Shown: one piece after another, positions 1-8,451 of the stretch | Numbering within the stretch: position 1 is the stretch's first letter | Layout of the letters: each line of letters begins with the position of its first letter | Source of the DNA: Planifilum fulgidum | GTDB taxonomy: Bacteria > Bacillota > Bacilli > Thermoactinomycetales > DSM-44946 | DNA length: 64,000 nt | NCBI RefSeq assembly: GCF_900113175.1 | Contig: NZ_FOOK01000017.1 | Span: forward strand, 1 to 64,000 | Reading direction: 5' to 3' | Program-made: the position numbers and the translations under genes | The notes under the pieces: generated by a model | The model's database searches: none | What the model was told of the DNA's origin: nothing | The model's input: only the letters and a program-made list of their open reading frames with translations

Positions 1-198
1 CGACGGAGTCAGACCATTGAGCGCAGCTTCGCTGACGCCAAAGAACTTCATGGGCTTCGTTATGCACGCTACAGGGGGCTTGCCAAAGTCAGAGAGCAAT
101 GCCTCCTTATTGCCGTGGCTCAAAACATCAAAAAAATGGCCTTGCTCCTCTCGAAGAGAGGAAAAGGCTTTGTGATCCGCCTAATTTACCAAATCTAA
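1..198 (+). pseudogene. IS1182-like transposase, C-terminal fragment (cut by window edge)
   Basis: The reading frame is open from base 1 and ends at TAA 196-198, giving 65 residues. The translation (IERSFADAKELHGLRYARY, then RGLAKVREQ and AQNIKKMALLL) matches the typical C-terminal end of IS1182-family DDE transposases, in which a conserved E lies in this helix. Only the end is visible, so it is unknown whether the element is complete to the left. The frame ends about 30 bp before a strong hairpin. Family assignment is by motif recognition. Confidence 0.75.
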
Positions 199-231
199 TT
201 TCCTTTATCTGTTTATTTCCCATAAACATGC

Positions 232-270
232 AACCCCTGGCGCTTTTCTTGCGAAAAGAGCCAGGGGGTT
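232..270. terminator. Hairpin downstream of the transposase fragment
   Basis: A long stem (CCCTGGC plus GCTTTTC paired with GAAAAGA plus GCCAGGG) has a four-base loop. It lies between the transposase stop and ilvA, which converges from the right. It may terminate the transposase or form part of the IS end; no convincing T-tract follows on the minus strand. Confidence 0.5.
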
Positions 271-284
271 TGTCATCAATCTCA

Positions 285-318
285 GGGAGGGCGATGGCCC
301 TCCCCTTTTTTCTTTTTT
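285..318 (+). terminator. Rho-independent terminator, plus strand
   Basis: GGGAGGGC pairs with GCCCTCCC around a four-base loop, followed by a T-rich run broken by one C. It is oriented to stop rightward transcription from the transposase side before it enters the convergent ilvA gene. Confidence 0.6.
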
Positions 319-325
319 GGACGGA

Positions 326-1609
326 TCATATCAGCAGGTGGAAAAGCTGGGGATCCTTGTTGATTTCAATATAGGGGAAACCCTTTTTGTTCATGCGTTC
401 GATCAGCGAAGCGTAATCCTCCCGGTTTTTCAGCTCGATTCCAACCAGGGCCGGGCCGTTGTCCTTGTTGTTCTTTTTGGTGTACTCGAACCGGGTGATA
501 TCGTCATTCTCCCCGAGCACGTCGTCCAGAAATTCGCGCAGGGCGCCGGCCCGCTGCGGGAAATTGATGATGAAATAGTGTTTGAGCCCTTCGTGAATCA
601 GCGAGCGCTCCTTGATTTCCTGCATCCGGTCGATGTCGTTGTTTCCGCCGCTGATGATGCAGACCACGTTCTTTCCCCGGATCTGTTCCCGGAAAAAGTC
701 GAGGGCGGACACGGGGAGCGCCCCCGCCGGTTCGACAACGATGGCGTGTTGGTTGTACAAATTCAGGATGGTGGTGCACACTTTTCCTTCCGGCACGGCA
801 ATCACGTCATCCACGTTTTCCCGGCAGATCCTGAAGGTCAGATTGCCCACCTGCTTGACCGCCGCCCCGTCCACAAAGGGTTCGATCTCCTCCAATTTCA
901 CCACGCGCCCCTGTTTCAGCGACTCCCGCATGCTTTGGGCGCCGGCGGGTTCCACCCCGATCACCTTGGTCTCCGGGTACACGCTTTTGATATAGGAGCT
1001 GACGCCGGCGATCAGCCCGCCGCCGCCGACGGTGACAAACACATAATCCGGGGGCTGTTTCAGGTCATTGAGGATTTCGATCCCGATGGTGCCCTGCCCG
1101 ACGATGGTGCGGTAATCGTCAAAGGGGTGGATGAAGGCCATTTGGTGCTTCTTGACATAGTCCATGGCCCGCTGGAAGGAATCGTCGAAGGTATCGCCGG
1201 TCAGGATCACTTCCACATATTCGCCGCCGTAATGTTTGACCTGATGGATCTTTTGCCGCGGTGTCGTGGTCGGCATGAATATCTTTCCGGGAATCCCGAG
1301 GTGGCGGCAGGAGTAGGCCACCCCCTGGGCGTGGTTTCCCGCGCTGGCACAGACCACCCCCTTCTTCCGCTCTTCCTCGGGAAGGCTGCAAATGGTGTTA
1401 TAGGCGCCCCGAATTTTGAAGGAACGGACGGTTTGCAGGTCTTCCCGCTTCAAATGGACGTCGCAACCGTATTTCTCGGACAGGAGGCGGTTATATTCAA
1501 GGGGAGTGTGCACGCAGACTTTTTTCAGCCTCTGGCTGGCAATGAGAATATCCTCGATTTTGACGTGATCGACCTGATCGGCGCGCGTTTGGTCCAAAGT
1601 TTTTCCCAT
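326..1609 (-). CDS. ilvA: Threonine dehydratase, biosynthetic type
   Basis: A 427-residue PLP-dependent threonine ammonia-lyase that deaminates threonine to 2-oxobutanoate, the first step towards isoleucine. The N-terminal two thirds show the fold-type II pattern: SFKIRGAYN (residues about 63-71) holds the Schiff-base lysine, followed by SAGNHAQGVA and the glycine-rich VTVGGGGLIAG phosphate loop; SGGNNDI lies near residue 320. The last 90 residues resemble the ACT-like regulatory domain of Bacillus IlvA, suggesting isoleucine feedback, and the length matches that family. The ATG at 1609 sits only one base after AGGTGG, an unusually tight spacing, but no other in-frame start fits better. No ilv or leu genes are adjacent. 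Confidence 0.93.
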   Translation of the reverse strand: MGKTLDQTRADQVDHVKIEDILIASQRLKKVCVHTPLEYNRLLSEKYGCDVHLKREDLQTVRSFKIRGAYNTICSLPEEERKKGVVCASAGNHAQGVAYSCRHLGIPGKIFMPTTTPRQKIHQVKHYGGEYVEVILTGDTFDDSFQRAMDYVKKHQMAFIHPFDDYRTIVGQGTIGIEILNDLKQPPDYVFVTVGGGGLIAGVSSYIKSVYPETKVIGVEPAGAQSMRESLKQGRVVKLEEIEPFVDGAAVKQVGNLTFRICRENVDDVIAVPEGKVCTTILNLYNQHAIVVEPAGALPVSALDFFREQIRGKNVVCIISGGNNDIDRMQEIKERSLIHEGLKHYFIINFPQRAGALREFLDDVLGENDDITRFEYTKKNNKDNGPALVGIELKNREDYASLIERMNKKGFPYIEINKDPQLFHLLI

Positions 1610-1752
1610 CCCACCTCATCCTTTTGCATTTTAATGTTTATTTGATTTTATAGCGCACCGGACACCCGGATGTCCAGCGTTTTCCGGAAGGGCCTAAACG
1701 TGACGGGCGGTTTCGTTTCAGCGCCGCCACGCGTCGAAAACAACAAACAACA

Positions 1753-1782
1753 ATTAAAAAAACCTCGCGGATTTCGCGAGGA
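1753..1782 (-). terminator. lexA terminator
   Basis: On the minus strand, CCTCGCG-aaatc-CGCGAGG is followed by seven Ts, a canonical intrinsic terminator 25 bp after the lexA stop. Confidence 0.9.
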
Positions 1783-1806
1783 TCATGCGGCGGATCGGCG
1801 GCGCCC

Positions 1807-2427
1807 TCAATGGATGCGGCGGATGAGCCCCACCACTTTGCCGAGGATGGTCACCTGGGGAAGCAGAATGGGCTCCATGAGGTCATTTTCCGGTTGAAGG
1901 CGGACATAATCCTTTTCCTTGTAAAAGCGCTTCACGGTGGCCTCTTCATCCGGGGTCATGGCCACGACGATGTCGCCGTTGTCCGCGGTGGGCTGTTGCC
2001 GGACGATGACGTAGTCCTTGTCGAAGATGCCGGCATTGATCATGCTGTCCCCCTGTACGGAAAGGATGAAATGCTTGCCGTTGCCCACCATTTTTTTGGG
2101 AAGGGGAATGTATTCCTCAATGTTTTCCACGGCGGTGATCGGTTCTCCGGCAGTCACCTTCCCGACCAGCGGAACCATCACCGTGTCGGTTTCCGGGCGG
2201 CGTTCCTTCGTCGGGCGATCCAAAATCTCAATGGCCCTCGGCTTGGTCGGATCGCGCCGGATGAATCCCTTTTTTTCCAGGCGGGACAAATGGCCGTGAA
2301 CGGTCGAACTGGAGGCGAGCCCCACCGCTTCGCCGATTTCCCGGACGGAGGGAGGGTAACCCTTTTCCTCCACCTCTTTTTTTATGTAATCCAGAATCGC
2401 CTGTTGCCGGGGAGACAGTTTGGACAT
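1807..2427 (-). CDS. lexA: LexA, SOS-response repressor and self-cleaving protease
   Basis: A 206-residue LexA. Residues 1-70 form the winged-helix DNA-binding domain ([12 protein letters not shown], then [21 protein letters not shown]). The Ala-Gly cleavage site lies in GKVTAGEPI, the catalytic serine in [11 protein letters not shown] and the lysine in EEATVKRFY. RecA-stimulated self-cleavage lifts repression. An upstream ATG at 2451 is possible, but the ATG at 2427 has AAGGAGATGAG in front and gives the usual LexA N-terminus, so it was chosen. The gene is divergent from yneA as in Bacillus subtilis, with two SOS-box-like sites between them that point to autoregulation. Confidence 0.96.
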   Translation of the reverse strand: MSKLSPRQQAILDYIKKEVEEKGYPPSVREIGEAVGLASSSTVHGHLSRLEKKGFIRRDPTKPRAIEILDRPTKERRPETDTVMVPLVGKVTAGEPITAVENIEEYIPLPKKMVGNGKHFILSVQGDSMINAGIFDKDYVIVRQQPTADNGDIVVAMTPDEEATVKRFYKEKDYVRLQPENDLMEPILLPQVTILGKVVGLIRRIH

Positions 2428-2519
2428 GCGCTCATCTCCTTTCTCGGACACAGGTCAGCACCGCCCTGCGGCAAATTAGGCCCCGAAAACCCATATCCGC
2501 TGAATTCCTCCCATTTTTC

Positions 2520-2548
2520 AGTATACATGAAAGGCAAACAAAACACAA
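2520..2548 (-). promoter_or_regulatory. lexA sigma-A promoter
   Basis: Minus strand: TTGTGT (2543-2548), a 17-bp spacer, then TATACT (2520-2525). Position and spacing fit transcription into lexA. The -35 overlaps a near-consensus SOS box. Confidence 0.75.
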
Positions 2549-2559
2549 ACATGAGTTCG
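2546..2559. promoter_or_regulatory. Second SOS box (lexA proximal)
   Basis: CAAAC-ATGA-GTTCG resembles the Bacillus LexA box (CGAAC-N4-GTTCG) with both half sites present and small deviations. It overlaps the lexA -35 hexamer, consistent with autorepression. Confidence 0.6.
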
Positions 2560-2568
2560 GAGAACGCC

Positions 2569-2597
2569 TTGACAGAACGCGTGTTCTGTAATATGCT
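2569..2597 (+). promoter_or_regulatory. yneA sigma-A promoter
   Basis: TTGACA (2569-2574), exactly 17 bp, then TATGCT (2592-2597). The spacer is almost filled by the main SOS box, so LexA binding should block this promoter. Confidence 0.8.
2573..2588. promoter_or_regulatory. Main SOS box (LexA operator)
   Basis: CAGAACGCGTGTTCTG contains GAAC-N4-GTTC with extended symmetrical arms, matching the Bacillus SOS box. It lies between the yneA -35 and -10 elements. Confidence 0.9.
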
Positions 2598-2652
2598 TGG
2601 TTCAAAGGTAATTATTTGAAATGAACATCCGGCGCCGACGGAGGGGGAAGGG

Positions 2653-2928
2653 ATGAAGCGGAGGGGAACGGCTCTTATCGGAATCCTTTGTTTTCTGTTG
2701 ATGATTGCGGTCGCCTGGGGAGGCCGGGCGGCCGGCGACGGTCCGGAGCCGACGGTGGATGTTCGCGTCGAGCCCGGTGACACGCTGTGGAGTCTGGCCC
2801 GGAGGCATGCGGATGATTCCGTCGACATCCGGGAACTGATCAGCGATATACGACGGATCAATCAGCTGGAGGATGCCGTGATCCATCCCGGCCAGACACT
2901 GAAAATCCCTGTCCGCAAAGGGGAGTGA
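2653..2928 (+). CDS. yneA: YneA-like SOS-induced cell-division suppressor (LysM protein)
   Basis: A 91-residue protein with an N-terminal membrane or signal segment (GTALIGILCFLLMIAVAWGG) followed by one LysM domain (VEPGDTLWSLARR to GQTLKIPV) that should bind peptidoglycan. In Bacillus subtilis, YneA has the same size and domain order, lies divergent from lexA, and halts division during DNA damage. Start ATG follows GGAGGGGGAAGGG. The promoter is overlapped by a LexA box. The yneB-ynzC genes that follow yneA in Bacillus are not present here. The assignment rests on domain plus context and is strong. Confidence 0.88.
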   Translation: MKRRGTALIGILCFLLMIAVAWGGRAAGDGPEPTVDVRVEPGDTLWSLARRHADDSVDIRELISDIRRINQLEDAVIHPGQTLKIPVRKGE

Positions 2929-3078
2929 CCGCCGTTTCCTTTGAGCGCGTTTGTTTGCCGGCCGGCCGTTACCATGCGGAAAACGTACGAAACCGGAGGA
3001 TTTCTGAAGATCGCGGCTCCCATTTTTTCTTTTCATTTTTCATCTGGATAGGATCTTTCAGCCTCTGTGTCATCGCTT

Positions 3079-3106
3079 TTGACGGGCCGCCTTCCGATTT
3101 TATAAA
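3079..3106 (+). promoter_or_regulatory. Probable promoter of the opuA operon
   Basis: TTGACG (3079-3084), 16 bp, TATAAA (3101-3106), giving a leader of about 130 bases before opuAA. The rest of the 318-bp gap between yneA and opuAA shows no gene. Confidence 0.55.
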
Positions 3107-3246
3107 ATAAATGCAGGTCCTTTGGAAACCGCATTTTTTTATTTTTTCCGGGAGTGTCGGGATGCTTTCGGAGAGGGGCTCCTGAGGGTTCGCCTCTTGT
3201 GCCGCCCCATATTATCTGAATTTTCTAAAAGAAAGGGGGTCGTTTC

Positions 3247-4458
3247 TTGCCGAAAATCGAAGTGAGAAACCTCACCAAAATTTTTGGGCGCCATCCCTTG
3301 CGGGGATTGGCGCTGTTGAAGCAAGGCAAAAGCAAAGAAGAAATATTCAGGGAGACGGGGATGACCGTCGGGGTCAACCGGGCTTCCTTTTCGGTGGAGA
3401 GCGGAGAAGTTTTCGTGATCATGGGTCTGTCCGGAAGCGGCAAATCCACTCTGGTCCGGCTGTTGAACCGGCTTATTGAACCGACGGAAGGAACGGTGCT
3501 CGTCGACGGGGACGACGTGACGAAGATGAGCGCCGATGAGCTTAGGCAAATGCGCAGGACCAAGATGGGAATGGTCTTTCAGCGGTTTGCCCTGTTTCCC
3601 CACAAGAGCGTCCGCGAAAATGTGGAATACGGCCTGGAAGTGCAGGGGGTGCCCAAGCGGGAACGCAGGGAAAAAGCTCTCCAGTCCCTGGAGCTGGTGG
3701 GTCTGAGGGATTACGCCGACCAGTTGCCGGACCAACTTTCCGGCGGGATGCAACAGCGGGTGGGCCTGGCCCGGGCCCTGGCCACCGATCCGGACATTTT
3801 GCTGATGGATGAAGCCTTCAGCGCCCTCGATCCCTTGATCCGCAAGGAAATGCAGGATGAGATGATGGAGCTTCAGTCCACCATGAACAAGACGATCGTT
3901 TTTATCACCCACGATTTGGACGAGGCGTTGCGCATCGGCGACCGCATCGCCCTGATGAAAGACGGATCGATCGTCCAGATCGGGACGCCGGAGGAGATCC
4001 TGACCAATCCGGCCAACGAATACGTGGAAAAATTTGTGGAAGACGTCAACATCACCAAGGTGCTGACGGCCGGCTCCGTCATGAAGCGGCCGGAGGTGTT
4101 GGTCCTGGGCAAAGAAGGGCCCCGGGTGGCTCTGAAACGGATGAGGGAAAGGGGCCTTTCCGGGCTGATGGTGGTTGACCGGACCCGGAAACTGGTCGGA
4201 ATCCTGACCGCGGAGGCGGCGCGAAGCCTGTTGGATGAGAAGAGCGATCGAAGCATGGAAGATGTGTTGGTGAGAGACGTCGTTATGGCGCACAAGGATA
4301 CGCCCGTGAGCGAGCTCTTGCCCAAAATGGCCGAAAAGCAGTTTTCTCATCCGGCGGCGGTCATCGACGATCAGGGCAAACTGCGCGGAGTGGTGGTGCA
4401 AGGCGCCATCTTTGCCGCCCTGGCCGGAAACGGGGTGAAACAGGATGAACCTTCCTAA
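3247..4458 (+). CDS. opuAA: Glycine betaine/proline-type ABC transporter, ATP-binding subunit (OpuAA-like)
   Basis: A 403-residue ATPase of the OpuAA/ProV family. Walker A is GLSGSGKSTL (about residues 60-69), the signature motif LSGGMQQRVGLARAL, Walker B DILLMDEAFSALDPL, and the switch histidine lies in FITHD. About 120 C-terminal residues form tandem CBS domains (SVMKRPEVLVL, then LVRDVVMAHKDTPVSELL), which in this family sense ionic strength or cyclic-di-AMP. The start is a TTG preceded by AAAGGGGG; no ATG fits the conserved N-terminus PKIEVRNLTKIFG. The stop overlaps the next start by 14 bp, so the subunits are translationally coupled. Expected role: osmotically stimulated uptake of compatible solutes. 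Confidence 0.92.
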   Translation: MPKIEVRNLTKIFGRHPLRGLALLKQGKSKEEIFRETGMTVGVNRASFSVESGEVFVIMGLSGSGKSTLVRLLNRLIEPTEGTVLVDGDDVTKMSADELRQMRRTKMGMVFQRFALFPHKSVRENVEYGLEVQGVPKRERREKALQSLELVGLRDYADQLPDQLSGGMQQRVGLARALATDPDILLMDEAFSALDPLIRKEMQDEMMELQSTMNKTIVFITHDLDEALRIGDRIALMKDGSIVQIGTPEEILTNPANEYVEKFVEDVNITKVLTAGSVMKRPEVLVLGKEGPRVALKRMRERGLSGLMVVDRTRKLVGILTAEAARSLLDEKSDRSMEDVLVRDVVMAHKDTPVSELLPKMAEKQFSHPAAVIDDQGKLRGVVVQGAIFAALAGNGVKQDEPS

Positions 4459-6151
4459 GCTTCCCCTGGACCGGTGGGTGGACAAAGCCGTCCGATGGCT
4501 CCAGGATCACTTTGCCGCCCTGTTTGACTGGATTTCGTCCGGGATTCAGCCGCTTGTCGCCTTTTTCCAGTCCCTTTTCACCGCGTTGCCCCCGGTGCCG
4601 ACCGCCGTGCTCATCGCCGCCTTGGCGCTGTTGGCGAGCCGGCTGTCGGTGTCGCTGTTCACCCTGTTCGGTCTGCTTTTGATTTACAATCTGGGTTATT
4701 GGAACGAGGCGGCCGAAACCATCTCCCTGGTGCTGACCGCGACCACCCTTTCCGTCGTCGTCGGGGTTCCCCTGGGCATTGTGGCCGCCAAAAGCCGGAG
4801 GGCGCAAAACCTCCTCACTCCGATTTTGGACTTCATGCAGACAATGCCCGCCTTCGTCTATCTGATTCCGGCCGTGTTCTTCTTCGCCCTGGGGGCCGTG
4901 CCGGGAGTGATCGCTTCGGTCATCTTTGCAATGCCCCCGACCATTCGCCTCACCAGCCTCGGAATCCGTCAAGTGTCCGGCGACTTGATTGAGGCGGCGG
5001 AAGCCTTCGGCTCGACGCCCGCCCAGAAACTCTTCAAGGTGCAACTTCCCCTGGCCAAGTCGACGATCATGGCCGGAATCAACCAGACGATCATGCTTTC
5101 CCTGTCCATGGTCGTCATCGCTTCCATGATCGGGGCCGGCGGATTGGGCACCGTCGTGCTGCAGGCGATCACCCGCCTGGAGGTCGGAAAGGGCTTTGAA
5201 GGCGGATTGTCCATTGTGATCATCGCCATCATCCTGGATCGGATCACCCAAAGCTTGGCCCGGGACAGGAAACGGACACCCGTCCGGGAAAAAGGGAAAA
5301 AAGGGCGATGGAAAGCGGGATTGGCGATCCTGATCGTTCTTACGATGGTCGGCGCCGCCCTGGCGCAACATTCGGTGACAAACCAGCAAACCGTCACCCT
5401 GACCTATGTGAACTGGGAGTCGGAAGTGGCCAGCACCTATGTGTTGAAACACGTTCTGGAAGAGGAAGGCTTTCACGTGGAATTGAAGGAAGTGGATGCC
5501 GGCCCGATGTTCGCCGCGGTGGCCAGCGGGGATGCGGACGGCACGACGGCGGCTTGGCTGCCCGTGACCCACAAGGATTACATGGCGGAATACAAGGACC
5601 GGGTGGTTGATTTGGGCCCCAATCTGGAAGGAACCCGGGTCGGTCTGGTGGTGCCGGAGTATGTGGAGGCGGACTCCATCGAGGATCTGAAGAGCCGGGC
5701 GGAGGAGTTTGACAACCGGATCATCGGCATCGAAGCCGGGGCCGGCGTGGTCCAACTCGCGGAAAAAGCGATTGAAGATTACGGTCTGGACATGGAACTG
5801 GTGACCAGCTCCAGCGCGGCCATGACCGCGTCCCTCGAAAAGGCGTACCGGGCGAAGGAGCCGATCGTGGTCACCGGTTGGAAGCCTCACTGGAAATTTG
5901 CCAAGATGAAATTGAAGTTCCTGGAGGACACGAAGAAAACCTTCGGGGAAACGGAAAACATTCACACCCTGGTCCGGAAGGGATTGAAAGAGGACAATCC
6001 GAAGGCCTACCGGATCATGGACCGGTTCCGCTGGACTGCTCAGGACATGGAAGAAGTGATGCTGATGATCCAGGAAGGAAAGACGCCGGAGGAAGCCGCG
6101 GCCCACTGGGTGGAAAATCATCCGGACAAGGTGAAGGAGTGGACGAAGTAG
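4445..6151 (+). CDS. opuABC: OpuA permease fused to its substrate-binding domain
   Basis: A 568-residue fusion. Residues about 50-275 form the ProW-like permease with several membrane helices and the coupling-loop motif EAAEAFGSTPAQKL. A helix near residues 285-305 leads into an OpuAC-type binding domain that faces outside. Aromatic residues likely to form the betaine cage are visible (TYVNWESE, TAAWLPVTH, VTGWKPHWKF). The fusion is known from lactococcal and related OpuABC systems, whereas Bacillus subtilis has separate OpuAB and OpuAC. Overlap with opuAA and a terminator right after the stop define a two-gene operon. The last 42 bases plus the terminator are duplicated at 9047. Confidence 0.92.
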   Translation: MNLPKLPLDRWVDKAVRWLQDHFAALFDWISSGIQPLVAFFQSLFTALPPVPTAVLIAALALLASRLSVSLFTLFGLLLIYNLGYWNEAAETISLVLTATTLSVVVGVPLGIVAAKSRRAQNLLTPILDFMQTMPAFVYLIPAVFFFALGAVPGVIASVIFAMPPTIRLTSLGIRQVSGDLIEAAEAFGSTPAQKLFKVQLPLAKSTIMAGINQTIMLSLSMVVIASMIGAGGLGTVVLQAITRLEVGKGFEGGLSIVIIAIILDRITQSLARDRKRTPVREKGKKGRWKAGLAILIVLTMVGAALAQHSVTNQQTVTLTYVNWESEVASTYVLKHVLEEEGFHVELKEVDAGPMFAAVASGDADGTTAAWLPVTHKDYMAEYKDRVVDLGPNLEGTRVGLVVPEYVEADSIEDLKSRAEEFDNRIIGIEAGAGVVQLAEKAIEDYGLDMELVTSSSAAMTASLEKAYRAKEPIVVTGWKPHWKFAKMKLKFLEDTKKTFGETENIHTLVRKGLKEDNPKAYRIMDRFRWTAQDMEEVMLMIQEGKTPEEAAAHWVENHPDKVKEWTK

Positions 6152-6156
6152 AAGAA

Positions 6157-6183
6157 ACCACCGCCAACAGGCGGTGGTTTTTT
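6157..6183 (+). terminator. opuA operon terminator
   Basis: ACCACCGCC-aaca-GGCGGTGGT followed by T5, six bases after the opuABC stop. A copy with compensating loop changes lies at 9094-9120. Confidence 0.92.
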
Positions 6184-6230
6184 GCCGGATCCCTCAGGCG
6201 GGCGGCGGGATGTGCCACCCTTTTCCCGAT

Positions 6231-6470
6231 CTCCCTGGTTTCTGCGTTTTTCCGGCCGGAGCGTTTTCCGCCTTTTTCTTGGAAACAGCCAGAGGCGCAC
6301 CTCCTCCGGCAAATCGCTTGGAAGGGCTTCGACTTGATCGACGGTTTTCATCGAATAATGACATTGAACAAATACCAACCAACCGGTCATCGCTGGATGG
6401 GATGCGCGCTTCCAGACCGTTGTCCATGCTCATGCGGACCAGGAAGCGGGGGATACAAGGCGGGGCAATT
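6231..6470 (-). pseudogene. Rearranged, frameshifted fragment of asnB
   Basis: On the minus strand two frames together read MSMDNGLEAR, DDRLVG, YSMKTVDQVE and LPEEVR, which align with the C-terminal region of the asnB gene at 12530-14319 (nucleotides about 12778-12960). A separate 19-bp match to asnB around 13038-13056 lies at the low-coordinate end, so the piece order differs from the parent. Deletions (for example GCGCGGCGCAGC missing near 6320) and frameshifts show that it is dead. Downstream, 6471-6580 carries a strong hairpin and no gene. Confidence 0.7.
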
Positions 6471-6525
6471 CCGCTGTTTTCTTCCCGTTTCCTCTCTCGC
6501 CTCGCTAAAAAGCCGGATCATTCCC

Positions 6526-6555
6526 CGCCCATCGCCCCGGCGGGGGCGATGGGCG
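6526..6555 (+). terminator. GC-rich hairpin upstream of the acyl-CoA dehydrogenase
   Basis: CGCCCATCGCCCC pairs with GGGGCGATGGGCG (13 bp, four-base loop), followed by a T/C-rich tract with T5. It may insulate the acyl-CoA dehydrogenase promoter from upstream transcription. Confidence 0.55.
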
Positions 6556-6591
6556 GATTCTCTCTTTTTCAAATGATCTCACTTCTTGCAC

Positions 6592-6621
6592 TTGACGGAA
6601 CGCCCGACATCGTTCTACAAT
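6592..6621 (+). promoter_or_regulatory. Promoter of the acyl-CoA dehydrogenase gene
   Basis: TTGACG (6592-6597), 18 bp, TACAAT (6616-6621). A downstream inverted repeat CTCCGGT-actg-ACCGGAG at 6634-6651 could be an operator; the regulator is unknown. Confidence 0.65.
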
Positions 6622-6767
6622 ATTAACGAGTACCCTCCGGTACTGACCGGAGCGGATTTTTCCCGCATCATTGGCTGCGAAGCGGGGAAAGAGGGTGCTG
6701 GTGCGGGAACCTTTTCTTTTGCCGGGTCCGGTACCAGTACGTATCAGTATCTATCCGGAGGTGGGCC

Positions 6768-7934
6768 TTGTTGAAGACGAAAGCCATGAGCGGCCTGAGC
6801 TTTCAGCTGTCTGAAGAACAGGAAGAGCTGCGAAAATGGGCCCGGGGATTTGCCGAGAAGGAAATCCGGCCCGTCGCGGCGGAGTACGACGAAAAGGAAG
6901 AGTTTCCGTATGAAGTGCTCAAGAAGGCGGCAAAGGTCGGCCTGACCAACTATATGGCCCCCGAGGAGTACGGCGGAGGCGGGCTGACGAGCGTCATGGC
7001 CGCTTGCCTGATCCTCGAGGAGCTTTACTGGGGCTGCGCCGGAATCGCCACCTCCCTCTCGGCCGCCGGTTTGGCGGGGCTTCCCATCTATTACATGGGA
7101 AATGAAGAGCAGAAGAAAAAATGGATTCCTTATCTGTGCGATCCGGAAAACCCGCGCCTGGGCGCGATGGCATTGACGGAACCGGGGGCGGGGTCCGATG
7201 TGAAGGCGATTCAGACGCGCGCGGTCCGCGACGGGGATGAATGGGTGATCAACGGGCGGAAGTGTTTTATCACCAACGGAGGCATTGCCGATCTGTACGT
7301 GGTGTTCGCCAAGACCGATCCCGATGCCGGCTACCACGGCGTATCCGCCTTTATCGTCCCCGGGGACACGCCGGGACTTTACGGGGGCAAAAAAGAGCGG
7401 AAAATGGGGATTCGCGCCTCCCACACCGGCGACGTGATCTTCGACAATGTGCGGGTGCCCCATGAAAACTTGCTCGGCGAAGAGAACATGGCCTTTTTCG
7501 GCGCGATGAAGATGCTGGAGTATTCCCGTCCGGCGGTGGCGGCGGGAGCGGTCGGCGTGGCCCGGGCGGCCTATGAATACGCGCTGGAGTACGCAAAGCA
7601 GCGGGTCCAATTCGGCCGTCCCATCTTCAAAAATCAGGCGATTTCCTTCATGCTGGCCGACATGAAGACCAAGATCGACGCCGCCCGCCTTTTGACCTGG
7701 CGCGCGGCGGAATTGGCCGACCGGGGAGAATCCTGCGCCGTGGAGGGCAGCATGGCCAAGGCCTTTGCGGCGGAGGTCGCGATGGAAGTGACGACCAATG
7801 CCGTTCAGATCCTCGGCGGCTACGGTTACATGCGGGACTATCCGGTGGAGAAGTGGATGCGGGACGCCAAGATTTTGTCCATCTACGAAGGCACGACGCA
7901 AATCCAGAAAAAGGTGATCGCCGCGGGATTGTGA
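6768..7934 (+). CDS. Acyl-CoA dehydrogenase
   Basis: A 388-residue FAD-dependent acyl-CoA dehydrogenase that oxidises acyl-CoA to the 2,3-enoyl-CoA and passes electrons to ETF. Family marks: MALTEPGAGSDV (FAD and substrate loop), KCFITNGG, the AYEYALEYAKQRVQFGRPI helix, QILGGYGYMRDYPVEKW and the C-terminal YEGTTQIQK. The catalytic glutamate of this class is expected in IYEGT. The TTG at 6768 follows GGAGGTGGGCC and is preferred over the ATG at 6786. Substrate chain length cannot be read from sequence. The neighbouring SCP2 gene suggests a lipid or sterol-like role, but no beta-oxidation partners are adjacent. Confidence 0.9.
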   Translation: MLKTKAMSGLSFQLSEEQEELRKWARGFAEKEIRPVAAEYDEKEEFPYEVLKKAAKVGLTNYMAPEEYGGGGLTSVMAACLILEELYWGCAGIATSLSAAGLAGLPIYYMGNEEQKKKWIPYLCDPENPRLGAMALTEPGAGSDVKAIQTRAVRDGDEWVINGRKCFITNGGIADLYVVFAKTDPDAGYHGVSAFIVPGDTPGLYGGKKERKMGIRASHTGDVIFDNVRVPHENLLGEENMAFFGAMKMLEYSRPAVAAGAVGVARAAYEYALEYAKQRVQFGRPIFKNQAISFMLADMKTKIDAARLLTWRAAELADRGESCAVEGSMAKAFAAEVAMEVTTNAVQILGGYGYMRDYPVEKWMRDAKILSIYEGTTQIQKKVIAAGL

Positions 7935-8025
7935 CGATTGCCGCATCTTTGAACTTGTAAAACCCTCGGTGTTGTAGTACTGTTATAGCGAACATCATAT
8001 GAAAACAGACGAAAGGGGAAAGAAA

Positions 8026-8391
8026 ATGGGTAAAGATTTGAAAGACTACACTCTGGATGAAATATTCCAAAAGGTGGAAGAAGTTTTGAACAAGGAGCCC
8101 GGACCGACCCAGGGGATTCAAGCGGTCTACCAGTACGAAATCAGCGGCGAAGGAGGAGGCACTTACCAGCTCCACCTGTCCGACGGAAAGGCGAAGGTGG
8201 AGAAGGGCGAGGCGGCAAATGCCGACTGCACGCTGCAGATGTCCCTGGACGACTTCCGGGATCTGCTCCTGGGCAATCTGAACGGAACCGCCGCCTTCAT
8301 GGCCGGCAAGCTGAAAGTGAAAGGAAACCTCGGGCTGGCGATGAAAATGGAAAACGTGCTGCGTCAGTATGATGTGAAGCAGTATATTTGA
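8026..8391 (+). CDS. SCP2 sterol-binding domain protein
   Basis: A 121-residue single-domain protein. The translation (YQYEISGEGGGTYQLHLSDG, then AANADCTLQMSLDDFRDLLLGNLNGTAAFMAGKLKVKGNLGLAMKM) is the complete SCP2 fold, a small cytosolic lipid-binding domain in which KLKVKGN is near invariant. The ATG at 8026 has AAGGGGAAAGAAA before it; an in-frame ATG at 7999 lacks a good ribosome site. It lies 90 bp after the acyl-CoA dehydrogenase on the same strand and is closed by a terminator, so the two may share transcription. Ligand unknown; it probably carries fatty acyl-CoA or polyisoprenoid-like lipids. Confidence 0.88.
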   Translation: MGKDLKDYTLDEIFQKVEEVLNKEPGPTQGIQAVYQYEISGEGGGTYQLHLSDGKAKVEKGEAANADCTLQMSLDDFRDLLLGNLNGTAAFMAGKLKVKGNLGLAMKMENVLRQYDVKQYI

Positions 8392-8413
8392 TCCTTGCAA
8401 GATAATCAAGAAA

Positions 8414-8450
8414 TCAGCCACTTCGCATGCCGAAGTGGCTGACTGTTTTT
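8414..8450 (+). terminator. Terminator of the SCP2 gene
   Basis: TCAGCCACTTCG-catgc-CGAAGTGGCTGA then CTGTTTTT, 22 bases after the stop. Confidence 0.9.
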
Positions 8451-8451
8451 A

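Noticed and set aside
317-1645. Long plus-strand frame opposite ilvA
   Set aside because: Shadow of ilvA caused by high GC at third positions; no domains and no ribosome site.
4361-6121. 586-residue minus-strand frame opposite opuABC
   Set aside because: Antisense shadow; composition rich in His, Gly, Arg and Gln with no recognisable domain, while the plus strand encodes a clear transporter.
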